Position numbers and translations under genes: made by a program
Assembly (NCBI RefSeq): GCF_048773025.1
Contig: NC_133544.1
Coordinates: forward strand, 67,237,501 to 67,301,500
From: Camelus bactrianus
Taxonomy: Eukaryota; Chordata; Mammalia; Artiodactyla; Camelidae
DNA length: 64,000 nt
Direction: 5' to 3'
Part shown: positions 1 through 11,580 of the stretch, in pieces
Numbering within the stretch: position 1 is the first letter of the stretch
Layout: every line of letters begins with the position of its first letter
Notes under the pieces: generated by a model
What the model was told of the DNA's origin: nothing
Seen by the model: only the letters and a program-made list of their open reading frames with translations
Databases searched by the model: none

Positions 1-1723
1 ATTTAAAGTTGGGAGCGTGTGTGTAAAACACCCAGCTTCTCTGGAAAAGGTGGAAGATCTGGCAGCAGGGACAAGTGTCCCCTGCTGTGGCTGGGGCGTG
101 GCCTTCGCATGTCCCTCCTACCTGCCGGCTTCCCCGTGCCGAGACTGTGTCAGTCCCAGAGTTGAGAATCTAGGGATGGAGTTTGAGAATACTCCGATTC
201 TTATACTTGGCCTACCATTACCTGGTTTGTTGCTGATGTTAGAAGTTGAGTTTGTGACTCCAGTCTTTATAAACATTTTCTTTCCATGTAATGTCTTTTT
301 GTTTTGCTTAGAGCATCTTGAGGACTTAAAATGTATAATGATGTGGTTGGAAATTTCGCACATTGTGGCAGGAGAAATACTTCAGGATGGTGGAGCTTTG
401 AGGTCACACCAGGGAGGTGACTGCCTTTTCTACCAGTACCTAGGCCCTCGGCTCAGGAAGAATTGCTATCTCTGGGTTCGTCTCATTTTCCCCAAAACCC
501 TCAGAAGTTCTGTGGTATGCGCTACCTCTTAGTAATGCCTCTTTTTACACTTGGATGCTGTTTTATTCCAAATAAGCACATTCACAGAGCTATTGCAAAA
601 TCTTATCTAATGCCTAATTCAGTGTGGAAAGGGTTTTTCTTGTCACTAAATGTATATGCAATGATGGGTCAACCACAGTTTGCTTAGCACAGGTAGAAGT
701 AGCCAGCTAGAAACTCCTGCTGACGGAGAACAGCAGCGGTGCTCCAGGAAGATCACTCAGGCCTCAGAGGAATTTTTCCCCTTGTTTGGCCATGCGCATA
801 ACTAATAATCACTGTATAAGAACAAACCACCCGTTTGTTTCACATTTGGGGGAACTCGGTAGCCTCTGAGGGACACAGGTTGCTTTTCTGTATCTGATCG
901 GCTAAGAACCCAGCTAACTGAGAGAGATTCCTGCTAGGAGGATGGGGGGAAATTAGAGCACACAGATGGCAATGACTATGACTTTACCTCAAAGGATGTC
1001 GTTATCAAAGCCAAATCATTTTAATATAAAAGAATCGCTTTTGGTGGAATGGACTGGACTTACAATAGTATACATCTTCAGCCTGACGTTCTTCTTTCGC
1101 CTGTGTTCATATTTTGAATATGAAGTTTTATGTTTAGGAAGTCTAGTAGCTCTCTTTTTAAGCAACCGTTGTCCAATATATACTAGTTTAAGCTAAAATA
1201 ATGTATTTAATATGTAGGCATTTTTTCACATTTAAGGCGCAACAGAAAACGGGCCAGATGAAGTTCCGGCTCTCCCAGAGCTCACATTCAATGTTGTACA
1301 ATAAACACACGAGCCAATAAGTGGTCTGTCAGGTAGACAGAGGCTGTAGGGGAAAGTTGGGGGAGAGGAGGACGCCTGGCAAGGGATGATCTTTAATTTA
1401 GCAGGGTCAGAGAAGGTGACATTTGGGCTGGGACCTCACGAAGCAAGGGAGCCCATCATGCAGAGGCTGCGGGCAGGTGCCCCAGGCTGGAGGAAAGGCA
1501 AGTGCAAAGGTCCCCAGTGGCCGTGCTCAGTGTGCTCCACCAGCCAGCGGGCCAGCCAGGCTGGAACGGAAGGAGTGTGGGAAGGAGGAGGTGACGTCAC
1601 AGGGGACTCAGGCCTCTGGGCCATTGTGAAGACTTCAGAGGTTACGTCGAGGGTGACATCGAGCTGTCGGAAGGTTTTGGGCAGAGAAGTACCTTGAGAG
1701 AGTTTATCTTTTAACATCAGCTA

Positions 1724-1940
1724 TGAAGTGAATGATGGTGAGGCACTAATAATGCCTGTCATGACATTTATTGAGCATCTCTTATGTGCTAAGCACTTGA
1801 TATGTATTACCGTATTTAATCTTTATACCAGCTGTATGCTGGTAGTCCCTGTGGCTGTGCTCATGGGACAGATGGAGCCGTATCTACACAGTTGGTCATG
1901 AGTGACTTGCCCACACTCCCCCAGGCAGTACGTGGTAAAC
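1724..1940 (-). repeat. MIR SINE fragment
   Basis: Read on the - strand this matches the MIR 3' half. On the + strand one sees ATTTATTGAGCATCTCTTAT and later a diverged 'cattttacagatgagg'-type stretch and a 'gtcatgagtgacttgccca' stretch. It is an old tRNA-derived SINE. A camelid SINE directly follows its outer end. Confidence 0.75.
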
Positions 1941-1944
1941 TTAG

Positions 1945-2053
1945 GCTTAATTAAATAGTGATATTTATTTTCTTTCTCCCCGCTTGATGGAGGCACTGGG
2001 GATTGAACCCAGGACTCACGGACCCCAAGCACATGCTCTACCACCAGCCTCTA
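1945..2053 (-). mobile_element. Camelid tRNA-derived SINE, antisense
   Basis: The reverse complement reads as the camelid SINE: a B-box-like GGTTCAATCCC, then CCAGTGCCTCCATC and a degraded A/T-rich tail. The GAGCATGTGCTT segment is also present. It is diverged, with the 5' A-box partly lost, and it is nested against the MIR. No clean target-site duplication was seen. Confidence 0.8.
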
Positions 2054-2871
2054 TTTTACGTCATTGTAGCCTTAAGTGAGGAATCGTGAGGCTCATAGAG
2101 ATGGTGACTTGCTGATTTTTCTAGACATTTTTAAAGTGTAAGAGTTGTACTATCATACATAACAGTATTATCCTCTGATTAGAGAGAAAGTATTTAAAAG
2201 AGCCACCCCAAAGTGAAGCCTCCCAGTTTCCCTGTTGTGCCTCCAGAGCGCAGGTTCTTAATCTGCAAATTCAGAATTCTGTCTCAGTGTCATTGATTTC
2301 CCTTAAATATTTTTTCAACGCATTAAGAAACATTATTCTGGGAAAAGAGACCGTTGGCTTCTCTAGACTGCCAAAGGGGACCATGGCTGTAGAGACTGTT
2401 TTCAGAGATTCCTATGAATTCGTTTGAATCTGAGCAGAACTGCTGCAAACAGTAGTGGGTTTATTGTGTCGTTGGGTTTTTTTGGTGTGGGAGGTGAGGC
2501 AGTGCTGAGCACACGCCAGGGCTCACAGAGAGGCCAGCTAAAGCGAGGGTGACCACACGTACCAGTCTGGCCAGGACTGTTCCAGTTTAAGCTTTTGTCC
2601 AAGTGTTCATTATTAATATCACCCTTTCACCCTCAGAAGTGTCCCGATGAAAACTGCCGTGTGAACATTGGCTCTAGCGGTGATCAAGAAAGTAGCAGTT
2701 AGTGGATGGAGCGAACTGAGTGCTATCGCAGGACGTGGCGGGGAGGGGGCTGCCGACCCCGGAAATCAGACTTATTTTGATAACAAATGGTCATAATCAA
2801 AGTTAGAAGGTTACACAAAGGAGGTGATGGACGAAAATACTGGATTAATTAAAATTATTTCTCTTTCACAG

Positions 2872-2923
2872 CAAAAAAAGAGCATAAAATGGAAGAAAGT
2901 CACTTGGAGACTGCACAGAAAAG
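2872..2923 (+). CDS. FMN1: FMN1 coding exon, FH2 domain segment (52 bp)
   Basis: Acceptor CTCTTTCACAG ends at 2871 and donor AG|GTAAGC begins at 2924. The exon starts with two bases completing a split codon, then 16 codons (KKEHKMEESHLETAQK), and ends with AG, which joins the T of the next exon to give Ser. This phase is the only one that stays open across the next junction; the alternative frame meets a stop soon after the join. The peptide is a charged helix near the C-terminal end of the FH2 domain, where the post region packs against the partner subunit. The exon is too short to find alone; the splice sites and the phase match with 8101-8250 support it. Confidence 0.85.
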
Positions 2924-2969
2924 GTAAGCGGCTCTGAACTGGCCCCAAGGCTTTCTCTGACTAGCCGTT

Positions 2970-3250
2970 CTTTTTTTATTATTATTAAAAACGTTTGGAT
3001 TGTTGTGCGGCCATCACCAGCATCCATCTCCAGAACTTTTTCATCTTCAAAGGTAGCTCTGTACTACTCACTAAACCATCTCCACCACCGCCCCCCGCCC
3101 CAATCCTCACCTCTCTCTCCTTACTTCAGCCGCTGGCACCACCCTTCTCCTTCCTGTCCGTGACTCTGACTGCTCTGAGTGCCTCGTGTAAGTGGGATTG
3201 TACAGAACTTTGCCTTCCATGCTGGCTTATTTCACTTCATATAGTGAATG
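2970..3250 (-). mobile_element. Old L1 3' fragment, antisense
   Basis: The + strand shows a T-rich start (TTTTTTTATTATTATT) followed by the familiar antisense 3' L1 text, with GGCCATCACCAGCATCCATC and AAGTGGGATTGTACAG near the end. It is a 5'-truncated, strongly diverged L1M-type copy just downstream of the first exon's donor site. Confidence 0.65.
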
Positions 3251-5214
3251 ACTAGCTCTTCTTTTGACCCCATCTGTCAAGACTCTGCATCCAGGAACAG
3301 TGAGGTCTGTGTGCAGAGCTGCAGTGAAAGCACTGTGAGGGGACTTGGGGACAGTTTTCCTCAGGAAGCAGGGACTCATCGAGGAGTGACTCCCCTGCCT
3401 CCTGCGTGCTGACGCCATTTCCGTGTGTTTGCCTCTCCTCCATCACTCTCTCCTGAACGCTTCGTGGACACGGGGAACAATGCTCTCCTTCTTAGTGTCA
3501 CAACTACATTAAACCAGTTACAGCAAACACCTCCGAGACATGTAATGTCTTCCCTCAGATCCTGGAAGGTATTGTAAACAAGGGACAGTTGGGGAGAAGG
3601 GACTGCATGGAAATCTCCCCCAGAGGTTGGGGAGGAGACCTCAGATGTCTTCTGGTCAGCCTCTCACCCTCTTTGTGCCTCTTCTTTCCTCTTCTCCCTC
3701 CATGACACCTGAGTGGAGCCATCCCCCTCACCTGGGAGAGCCCCACGATCCTTGGCTGTGATCCCGTCGAGGGGTTTTTCCTTTTTTCAGCTGAGCAGGT
3801 TAATCATCTTGGCCTGCCCTCCCTCCCTCCCTCTTAGAAAGGTGGGTGGGGGTACACCAAGGCTTTCTTGTACTCAAGGCTGAGAACTGAGATACATTTT
3901 GCTGGGACCAATTCTAAACGTACTAGAACATTGAAGAGATACGGGCAGGAAACAGATATCATGTAAGGGAAAATGCGCTTTACCAACGTGTGAGGAGAGG
4001 AGCCGGTTAAATGCACGTGAACACGCTCCGGAAGTGGACCCCTTTCTTCCCACCTTGCCATGATTTCTGAGGGTTCTGAAGGCCTTTGACGGACAATCCC
4101 CACCAAAAGCGCCAATAAAATTAAAATGCAGGTGAAACCGAGGTGAAGGCATGTCTTGCGTTTTTCTGAGTGCAGACATGCTATTGAATCATAATTATCA
4201 TCCTTGCATGACACTCTTTGACAACTGAGAAGATCACGTGTTTCTGTCTTTAGATTTTTAGATTATGCCCATTTATTGGCTTCGTCCCATATGTAGTATA
4301 TGTGTAGACATTATCTCTGTATTAAACTTCCCTTCCTTGGTGTGTAAAGCTAGTGCGTCTGTGTTGTAGAAATATTCTACATGCATTAAAAAAAAAGCAA
4401 GACCATCCACAAGAGCACATGGGTATCAGGCTAAACAGAATTTCACTTTCCAAGGGGGGATGTCAAATTTCTAATACTTCTTCAAGATTCTTGCTTCAGG
4501 AAAAGGGAGCCCGTCTGAGAGGGGCCGAAGTTGCTGCTGTGCATTAGCTATGCTGAGGGGGGTCATAAATTTTGGTTGTCAGCGTTTTCCGTGACTTTGT
4601 GGTGAAGGTAGCCGAGCTTTCATGTCATACATGAAATATGTTAGATCCCATCTTTAATGTAGAAACCGCAGTTGTTTGGTTACACTCTTTAAGGAGGTTG
4701 GTGGTCAGTGTTGCAATATTCGTGTGAGATTTAGTAAATTCTTATGTTTTATCCTCAAGAGAAACAATTTACTCTGAGGCTACGGAATATTTGCTTTTCC
4801 TCAGCAGTTTCTAAAGGCACGCACGGAGCACAACGAGAGGATGTGTTCCGCCCCAGCGTCTCAGCACTGCATAAGCACAACAGTTCGCTTTGCCGCGGGC
4901 TCTTTGATATAATCGTTGTCTGTACCCTGAAAATATTTAGCTGAATCAAAAAGATACAAATCAGACTAGGAATTACAGCAAAGAGAAGAGGAGTCAGGGA
5001 ATAGTTCAGAGTGGAGCAGGGAAGTTTTATAAAACATAACATATGATTGGAAATCAACCTTTTAAAACCTGAAAGCTATTTCAGAGTTCTCTCCTGACAA
5101 CCAGAAATTCCAGACAGCGCTGTTGCCCCTTTGTCAACCGGAGAAAATTCCCCTGGTTATTAAATATCAGTGGTTTTCATACCCAAATTTCAGATTTTCA
5201 ATAACCAGTCTTCT

Positions 5215-5370
5215 CTACTATTATATAATGGAAAAGAATCTGAAAAAAAATACACACACACACACATTATATATATATGTGTATATATATAAAACTGAAT
5301 TGCTTTGCTGTATACCTGAAACTAACATTGCCAATCAACCACACTTCAACAAAGAATAAAATTTAAAAAG
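5215..5370 (+). mobile_element. L1 3' end, 5'-truncated, with target-site duplication
   Basis: This short L1 3' tail contains GGAAAAGAATCTGAAAAA, a CA/TA microsatellite, then CTGAATTGCTTTGCTGTATA, CCTGAAACTAACATTG and an A-rich tail. It is flanked by a perfect 15-bp direct repeat, AATAACCAGTCTTCT, at 5200-5214 and 5371-5385. That marks an ordinary L1-driven insertion. The internal CA and TA runs probably grew after insertion. Confidence 0.9.
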
Positions 5371-6289
5371 AATAACCAGTCTTCTGTGAATCAAAATTGA
5401 ATCTGAAAGGAAGAAAGTTGTTCTTGGCAGTGGGGAGGGGTGGGGGGGAACAATAGTCTAGACCTTATCAGATAGTTGGAGATTCACATTCTAGCTTTTC
5501 TAGCTTTTAACTTTTCCTTGAACAAAGGGATAACACTGAAATCCAAAAAGACATACCCTCGGGCGACCTCATCTCTCTTAAAGTTGCAGGGTGCCAAAGC
5601 CAGGCCATCCTCTGCAACTCTGTTTGCTTTGGTTCCTCTGAAGAGGTTCACTGGCTTTCTTAGTTTTTTAAACACATAGGGGGAAAAAAATGCTGAAATT
5701 TAGTATTTCCTTTCATTTTCATCCTCTTTGAGGGTTAGCGAGCAGGGCCTCACAGATCCCCGGGGGAGAGGTGGTGAGGGTCCATGGTTAGCTTCAGTTT
5801 AGTGTTGAGAAAAGGGAGGCCCGCCGGTTGGTGATAGGCTCTTCCCAGGCTCTGTGATAAGCCACCATGCAATGCTGTCATCCTCGAAAACTGCAGCCAT
5901 GTTTGCAATACTTGGTCTCACAGCCTACATTCCAAATAATGCTGGAGGTGTTCGGCTGACCTGTGAGCACAGTGACCCGAGCTTCTGAGCTCTTCACTCT
6001 GTCTTGCTGAAAAGTAGGAAGATCATTTGTTGCTCTGAATGCTAAAAGTGAAAGGCACTCTTTTCTCTAGTCAGTGCACACATAGATCTGTTTCTTTGTA
6101 GAAAGTGAGCATAAGGAAGAGAGAAAAAATAATGATGTGCTCTTCGGGGGAAGAGGGGGTGGGTAACGCAGGTTGTGTCTGATATAGGCGGCAACTGTGT
6201 CTAAAGTGGAAACAAAACCCCCAAAATGACTATTTTATTTCATAAATGCCTGGGTCAGTGAGTATAAGCAACAGAAGGGTAAAGCAGAA

Positions 6290-6450
6290 AAATTTCACTG
6301 AGAATCAGGGGACCCCCACTCTGGAGGCCCAGCTCTGCCAATGAATAAGGTCATTCAGTTTTTCCAGGTCTCTGTTTCCCCATCTGTAAGATGAGAACAC
6401 TGGACAGGTTGCCCTGTAAGTCCCTTCCAGCTCTGAAGCCTGGTGACTCC
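6290..6450 (+). repeat. MIR-type SINE fragment
   Basis: The sequence carries MIR-like text: CCAGCTCTGCCA, then CTCTGTTTCCCCATCTGTAA, then CCCTTCCAGCTCTGAAGCC. It is diverged and lacks flanking repeats. Confidence 0.7.
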
Positions 6451-7049
6451 GTGGGAAATCCATGGCCTCTTCCTTTTGGTTACAGAACTCTCTGCTTAGG
6501 TATTTCCATGCTACAGTCAATATCATTTTCATTTCGAATGAAATAAAATATGTGCCATAGAGTGTACCTTTGGTTTTATCAGTGTTTTGACTGCCACAGA
6601 ATTAGGAGTCATGTCTGGGCGAAAGTGGACGTCACTCCATTCTGGTTTTGCTCCAGAATATGTGTGTTTGGAATTATAAGAGAGTCCCTTAAGAAATTAC
6701 TGCAGTTATTGCCTTTCTCCACTTATGCACTCCTAGCCTTTTAATAACTGGGAGCCAAAATTCCCTGACCAGTAGTTTTAATTTGCATTAAAAACAGATT
6801 TATTATTTACAGAAACACAAAGAATTTATGGGACTCAGAGCTGCCGCTCCAGCTTGGATCTCGCCTAATCATAGCTATGGAATCAATTAACAGTTCATCT
6901 GTGAAATGTGATAAAATCTTATGAGATACATATTGCCCAACAACTGAGAACGAGATGAAAGTATGCTCTGGAAGAGTAACGGGGCTTCAGGGTTTTACAA
7001 TCGCCATTGAATAGAGTTCCATTAGGAACTCAGTATTCAGGATGGCCAC

Positions 7050-7072
7050 AAAAAAAAAAAAAAAAAAAAAAA
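7050..7072 (+). repeat. A(23) homopolymer
   Basis: An uninterrupted run of 23 A lies in an otherwise unique intron stretch. No retroposon body is recognisable just upstream. It is expected to vary in length. Confidence 0.95.
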
Positions 7073-8100
7073 CCACGGTGTCTGAACAGATGATAGAGCA
7101 CTGAGTAATAAACCTGGCCAGCCAGTCCTGCTTTGATTAGTTTCCAACACCCTAGAAAAGGGGGCCATTTATTTAAGTGTTGTTGCTCATGGCAAATGAG
7201 CTTGTGGGGCTTGGAGTGGGTGAGGGGAACGCCTGAGTGCAGAGCTATAAATTGCTGCAAAGCTAGTGCCTCCAAGAAGGGCTGCCTGGGAGGCCCGGGT
7301 AGTTGGCTGGGACTGAGCCTCCATGGGGTAGGTCAGGAGGTTCTGAGCGTTATCTGGGAATCTACCTTGTAAAACTAAGTTATTTTCTCACTGGGTTAGA
7401 GATCCTTTTTAAAGATCAAAAATGATTTTTCCTCCCATCCTTGCTACACCTTCAATTATATCTATTTTTGTACATCGGTGGTTTATATTCCTGTATCACA
7501 TCAAGCTTTAAAATGTAACCTTCTGAAAGATCATAGGGTCTTAAGTGTCTTGTTTTACTCTTGAGAAAACTGACTCTAATGATGAATGATTGACCCAGAG
7601 GACAAAGCCAGCAGATGCCAGAACAAGGGTAGGACAGTCTCTTGATTTTCCGGGGACCACTCGACAGATGAATTATTCTGAGGGGGCTCTCTCAGTGATC
7701 CCTGCTGGGGATACGGCATCCACATGTCATCAGCGTTTCATGTAATCATTACACATAACATGGAGAAGAACATGTAAATGGCATAGATTTGAGACAACGA
7801 ACAAACCCCGAAAGCTTTACCTGCATCCACCCTGGAATTATACATGCTGGTTTTTAGACAGATAAGACATGCCCAGAAGTCTCCCCAATCATGCTGAGTT
7901 TCTTAGAAAATCGGCTTGAACACATAGATTGTGCCCAGGCTGAGGATAAGCCACAGTCACTGCGAGCCTAGGGTTCTGTGCTAGAGAAGAGACACGCGGG
8001 AAATTGCCCCAGTGTCCCCTCTCCTCCCCCTAATGGGTTTTGGTGGTGTTCACAGGCTCTCACCCTCTCCCTCTCTCTGTTTTCTCCTCTACATTTGCAG

Positions 8101-8250
8101 TTTTGAAACAACAGTGGGATATTTTGGGATGAAGCCAAAGTCTGGTGAGAAGGAGATCACACCCAACCACGTGTTTATGGTGTGGTACGAGTTCTGCAGT
8201 GACTTCAAGACAATTTGGAAACGGGAGAGTAAAAACATATCTAAAGAAAG
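8101..8250 (+). CDS. FMN1: FMN1 coding exon, C-terminal part of FH2 domain (150 bp)
   Basis: Acceptor ACATTTGCAG ends at 8100 and donor AAAG|GTAAGG begins at 8251. With AG from the previous exon the reading is [18 protein letters not shown], then [18 protein letters not shown], then [14 protein letters not shown], with a final AG that takes G from the next exon (Arg). The text is diagnostic of the formin family: the GYFGMKP loop and the FxxFWxEFxxDFK-like helix sit in the last FH2 helices that close the dimer ring. All residues are open and nothing suggests damage. A longer open frame on the opposite strand (8089-8652) is a shadow of this exon. Confidence 0.95.
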
Positions 8251-9159
8251 GTAAGGCTCTAGTAGATTCATTAACACGCACACACCCGGAGCCTGGGAAA
8301 CCTCCTTCTCCAACCTCACGAAGTGTGCCCACCTCACACAGTCAGTATTGCCTCTCAGAGCCAGTGGACATGGAGCGAGGATTATTGCCTCGGGGTTCGT
8401 GGGGAAATTCAAGGGGGGAGGCTTGCTGTCCGCACAAGCAGATACACTCACGTGATCTGATAAGTTACACTTTCTTAACCCCTTCCAATTACTAGCTAGT
8501 AAATGAAAGGGGAGCTGTGCTAATTTGCAACAGATTGCTTCTCTGCGGATTTTCATGTTGGCCCAGGCTAAATGAGGCAGCCTTGCTGTCGCAGACAGTA
8601 CAGACAAATAAAAGTGAATGCTTTTCCCATTAATACACTGAACTTGCATCAAAGGGAAATCTCTGCGACTCGGGCCACACTTAACACAGTGTTGAAGCCC
8701 CGCTCTGGATTTACAGCGCCACTTCTGACTCCCCGTATCCTGCTGAGGACATCAAACTGCGTGCCGCTCGGCCTCATTGCAGCCTCCTGATTTTATTAGT
8801 TGGGGGTAGAAGGCAAACCTCGGCTCTGAATATAGGGAGGGCGTGTGTGTTCTCCTTGGAGAGAGACTGGATTTGGCCCTGTTTATTGGAAAGAAAGCAT
8901 TTCTGCTTGATCGCAGTTTTGATCGGGTTGCCACTGTTCTGCAAAGGGTGTCATGGATCTAAACTTCAAACAGGTCTTGCTGCTACTCCTGAGAAACAGA
9001 TGTATAAGAGTGTCATTCGAAGTGGAGGAGGAGACAAATGAAGGGAACCAGTTTAAGTGTAGCATCTATATCTCACCAAACATGGAGACCTGAAATTCCA
9101 TTATTCAGTATTTTTGTGCTTTACTTTGTAATCAGAGAAAAGGTGTATACATAATGTAT

Positions 9160-9184
9160 CTACACACACACACACACACACACA
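9160..9184 (+). repeat. (CA)n microsatellite
   Basis: About twelve CA units in a unique intron stretch, immediately followed by an AT-rich segment. A plain simple repeat. Confidence 0.9.
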
Positions 9185-9479
9185 ATACACTAATATGTTT
9201 TACCTTAAAAAACTAAAGGGAGCCTAATTTAAAGATTTTTTGGACTCATTTTTTCTGAGTCTCTAAATGTTTTCGTGGGGAATTCTTTCAAAAGCCTGTT
9301 TTTTTTTCTAAGGAAGTCAAAGAGCTTCAAAAATATTTATCAACACAATCTTCCCACCATTACCTCTTTTGGAACTTGGGTATTAAACTTGAGTATATCC
9401 ATTATGTTGATAAACTGAAGCAGAGAAAAGTTAAGGGACATTGTTAAGAAAATAGATTGTTGATAATAACATGACAAAA

Positions 9480-10800
9480 ATCCTAAAAATCTTGACATCT
9501 GACTCACTGCTCTTGCCCTGCAATCACTTATTTTGCCCTTTAAGCTAAAATAAGCTTCCGTGGACTACATTCTGTGTTTGATGAGTCTCGGAGGAAAGTG
9601 ACAGAGCCGAGCTCTTCTCTCTCCCACAGGGTAGCAGCTGGCCGGCCAGCCCTCCGTGTCCCCACCCAAAGGCCAGGGAATCCCTCATGGGCCCTGAAAG
9701 TCCAGCCTTTGCTTAAGATGTTACATGTTCAGATTTTGATCATAGCCCTCAGTGACTTTGCTCTTGTTGTTAGAGCCCTAAAAATGATTCACAAAAACCA
9801 ACTGGGAGAGCAATTAATTGCTTTTCACTTGAATAATCTTCTGTTGAAATAATGAACTGTATTCCAAGTGGGGGAATTTTTCCCTATCACAGAAGTTAGA
9901 CGAAACCCATTGTGGGCCTGCGGTGATACGCAGCCGCCCTTCAGGATGACCTGCTCTCTGATTCCTAGCGATGGGCACTTACAGCGCTGTTTCCCGGGTG
10001 CAGCTGGTGAATTGCCCACTTCACACTCTGTAAACCAACACCTTTAAAAGGTCGTGACTTCCCGGGACCCTTTTCAGTTCTTCTCATTTAGCAATTTCAG
10101 GGGTCTCTTCATCCCAGCCGTACTTTGTGAGCTAGATCACCAACGTTTCTAACCTAAAACATCTCTGAAAGTTAATGATGGCTCATAAAATATTTGTGGG
10201 GCAGCCTGTTTACAAAATCTACTTGTTAAGCGATGTTAGCACGTTATGCATATTACTGCTCATTCAGTTCAACAAACTGGTTAGTATGCAGGGTTTTCTC
10301 ATCAAGTGAGGATTTTTTCAATTGTTCTCTGCCTGCTACGGATTTTAGCTTTTAAACTGTTGGAATCACTTATTCCTTATGGTGAAATAGGCAAATTAAC
10401 TTGATTCTATGGTTATAATCAAATGAAAATCAGTATGATTGCTTTGTTTTGACCCCTATTTAATGATATTTGATATTGTCACTTTTTAACTATACTTTCC
10501 CCAGAATTCCAATAAATCTTAACAACACAAAATGTCAGGAGGTAGCATAACAGTATGAAAATATCTTCAAAAATTAAGTTCATAACCAAATGAAAACCTG
10601 ACAGCCTGTAATTATTAGGGGAAAAAACTGTAGTTTGGGATTCCATCCAAAGGAATTTCATCCACTTGATTTTTAGATGTATTTGTAAGGCCAACTAAAA
10701 CCCCCAGAATCATTGAGGAAAATTAAGAATCAACAACAGTATTTTCAAAGGGACAGATTCACTCCCAAATGAAATGGAAGTTTTGAAAACTAGTTTAGGC
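9480..10800. promoter_or_regulatory. Repeat-free AT-rich intron block, candidate enhancer
   Basis: About 1.3 kb shows no recognisable repeat and no coding potential. It holds dense homeodomain-like and POU-like text: the palindrome CAATTAATTG at 9811-9820, TTATGCATATTAC near 10246, and GTTTACAAA near 10209. Its position in a 3' FMN1 intron fits the known regulatory role of the region. Function is inferred only from place and composition; I could not test conservation. Confidence 0.25.
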
Positions 10801-11366
10801 CACTTGAGGTCAATTTTAGGTGACGCAGAATATTTCCTTCTTGTTCTGCTTAGTATGGTTTCCATGAACACACAGTAACTGGGTGCGAAACTGAGATGAT
10901 GCAGCCCCACAGCCGAGTAACAGCCACCCCTCATGAAACTCAGAACGAAGCCTGAACACACAGATGACTGATAAGACGTCTAACGTGCTTGTGCCTCGCG
11001 AATGAATGACAAACCCTATTATTATTGAGCTGGTGACAGGGCACGAGTCTGTGTTTGAGTAGAAGAGAGCTAGTATTTCACTGGGGAGATGGCTCACCTG
11101 CAGATTAACTCTATCTGTAGAAGAGCGAGCTATTAAATGATGGTATATTAATGGTGTTAAACGTACCCTTGCCATGTAAGCCAGTGTTAGGCAAAACAGC
11201 AAACCTGGGTGTCCAGGCACAAATCCAGACTGCCCTGCTCCCTAGAGCTTCGGTCTGTGACCCGCACAGCCCTCACGCTGCCCCAAGTACTGGAACTCAT
11301 CCTCCAGTGAAATGTGCCGGGCCCTTCTCTTACCCATCCTTAGTACAGGCATTGTTCAGTACTGTT

Positions 11367-11392
11367 AAAAAAAAAAAAAAAAAAAAAAAAAA
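11367..11392 (+). repeat. A(26) homopolymer
   Basis: Twenty-six A in a row follow CAGTACTGTT. It could be the tail of a very old retroposon, but no body is recognised upstream. Confidence 0.9.
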
Positions 11393-11414
11393 GACCTCTG
11401 CATAAAGGGTTGAA

Positions 11415-11580
11415 AACCAGCATTTTAGTGCCATTCATTTGCTTTGTGATCTTGGGCCAGTCCCTTATTGCCGGGGGACCCAAATATCACATCTGTAAAA
11501 ATGCGTGTATTGGGATGGATCAGGAACTAAATGTTCACTACAATCTTTTCTAGCTTAAAAGTCCTCTGAATCTAGAAAGT
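11415..11580 (+). repeat. MIR SINE fragment
   Basis: It contains TGCTTTGTGATCTTGGGCCA, then CACATCTGTAAAAATG and a diverged 3' half with CTTTTCTAGCTTAAAA. The order matches MIR on the + strand. Confidence 0.65.

Larger units (their letters stand above)
1..2871 (+). other. FMN1: FMN1 intron (3' part)
   Basis: No coding exon is visible. The block ends in a pyrimidine-rich tract (TTTCTCTTTCACAG) with the acceptor AG at 2870-2871. It holds a MIR fragment and a camelid SINE at about 1725-2053. The rest is unique sequence. Short open frames here, such as 17-532 and 1386-1697, show no recognisable protein and are taken as chance. Confidence 0.75.
2924..8100 (+). other. FMN1: FMN1 intron, 5.2 kb
   Basis: The intron starts GTAAGCGG and ends in a C/T-rich tract with TTTGCAG. 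It contains L1 fragments near 2970-3250 and 5215-5370, a MIR at about 6290-6450 and a 23-base A run at 7050-7072. The rest, notably 3260-5200 and 7080-8100, looks unique with no recognisable exon. Confidence 0.8.

Noticed and set aside
5250-5292. CA and TA runs considered as a CRISPR-like or regulatory array
   Set aside because: It is a microsatellite inside an L1 tail, with no spacer structure.
8089-8652. A 187-codon open frame on the - strand
   Set aside because: It is the reverse shadow of the well-supported FH2 exon at 8101-8250 and continues into intron without known homology.
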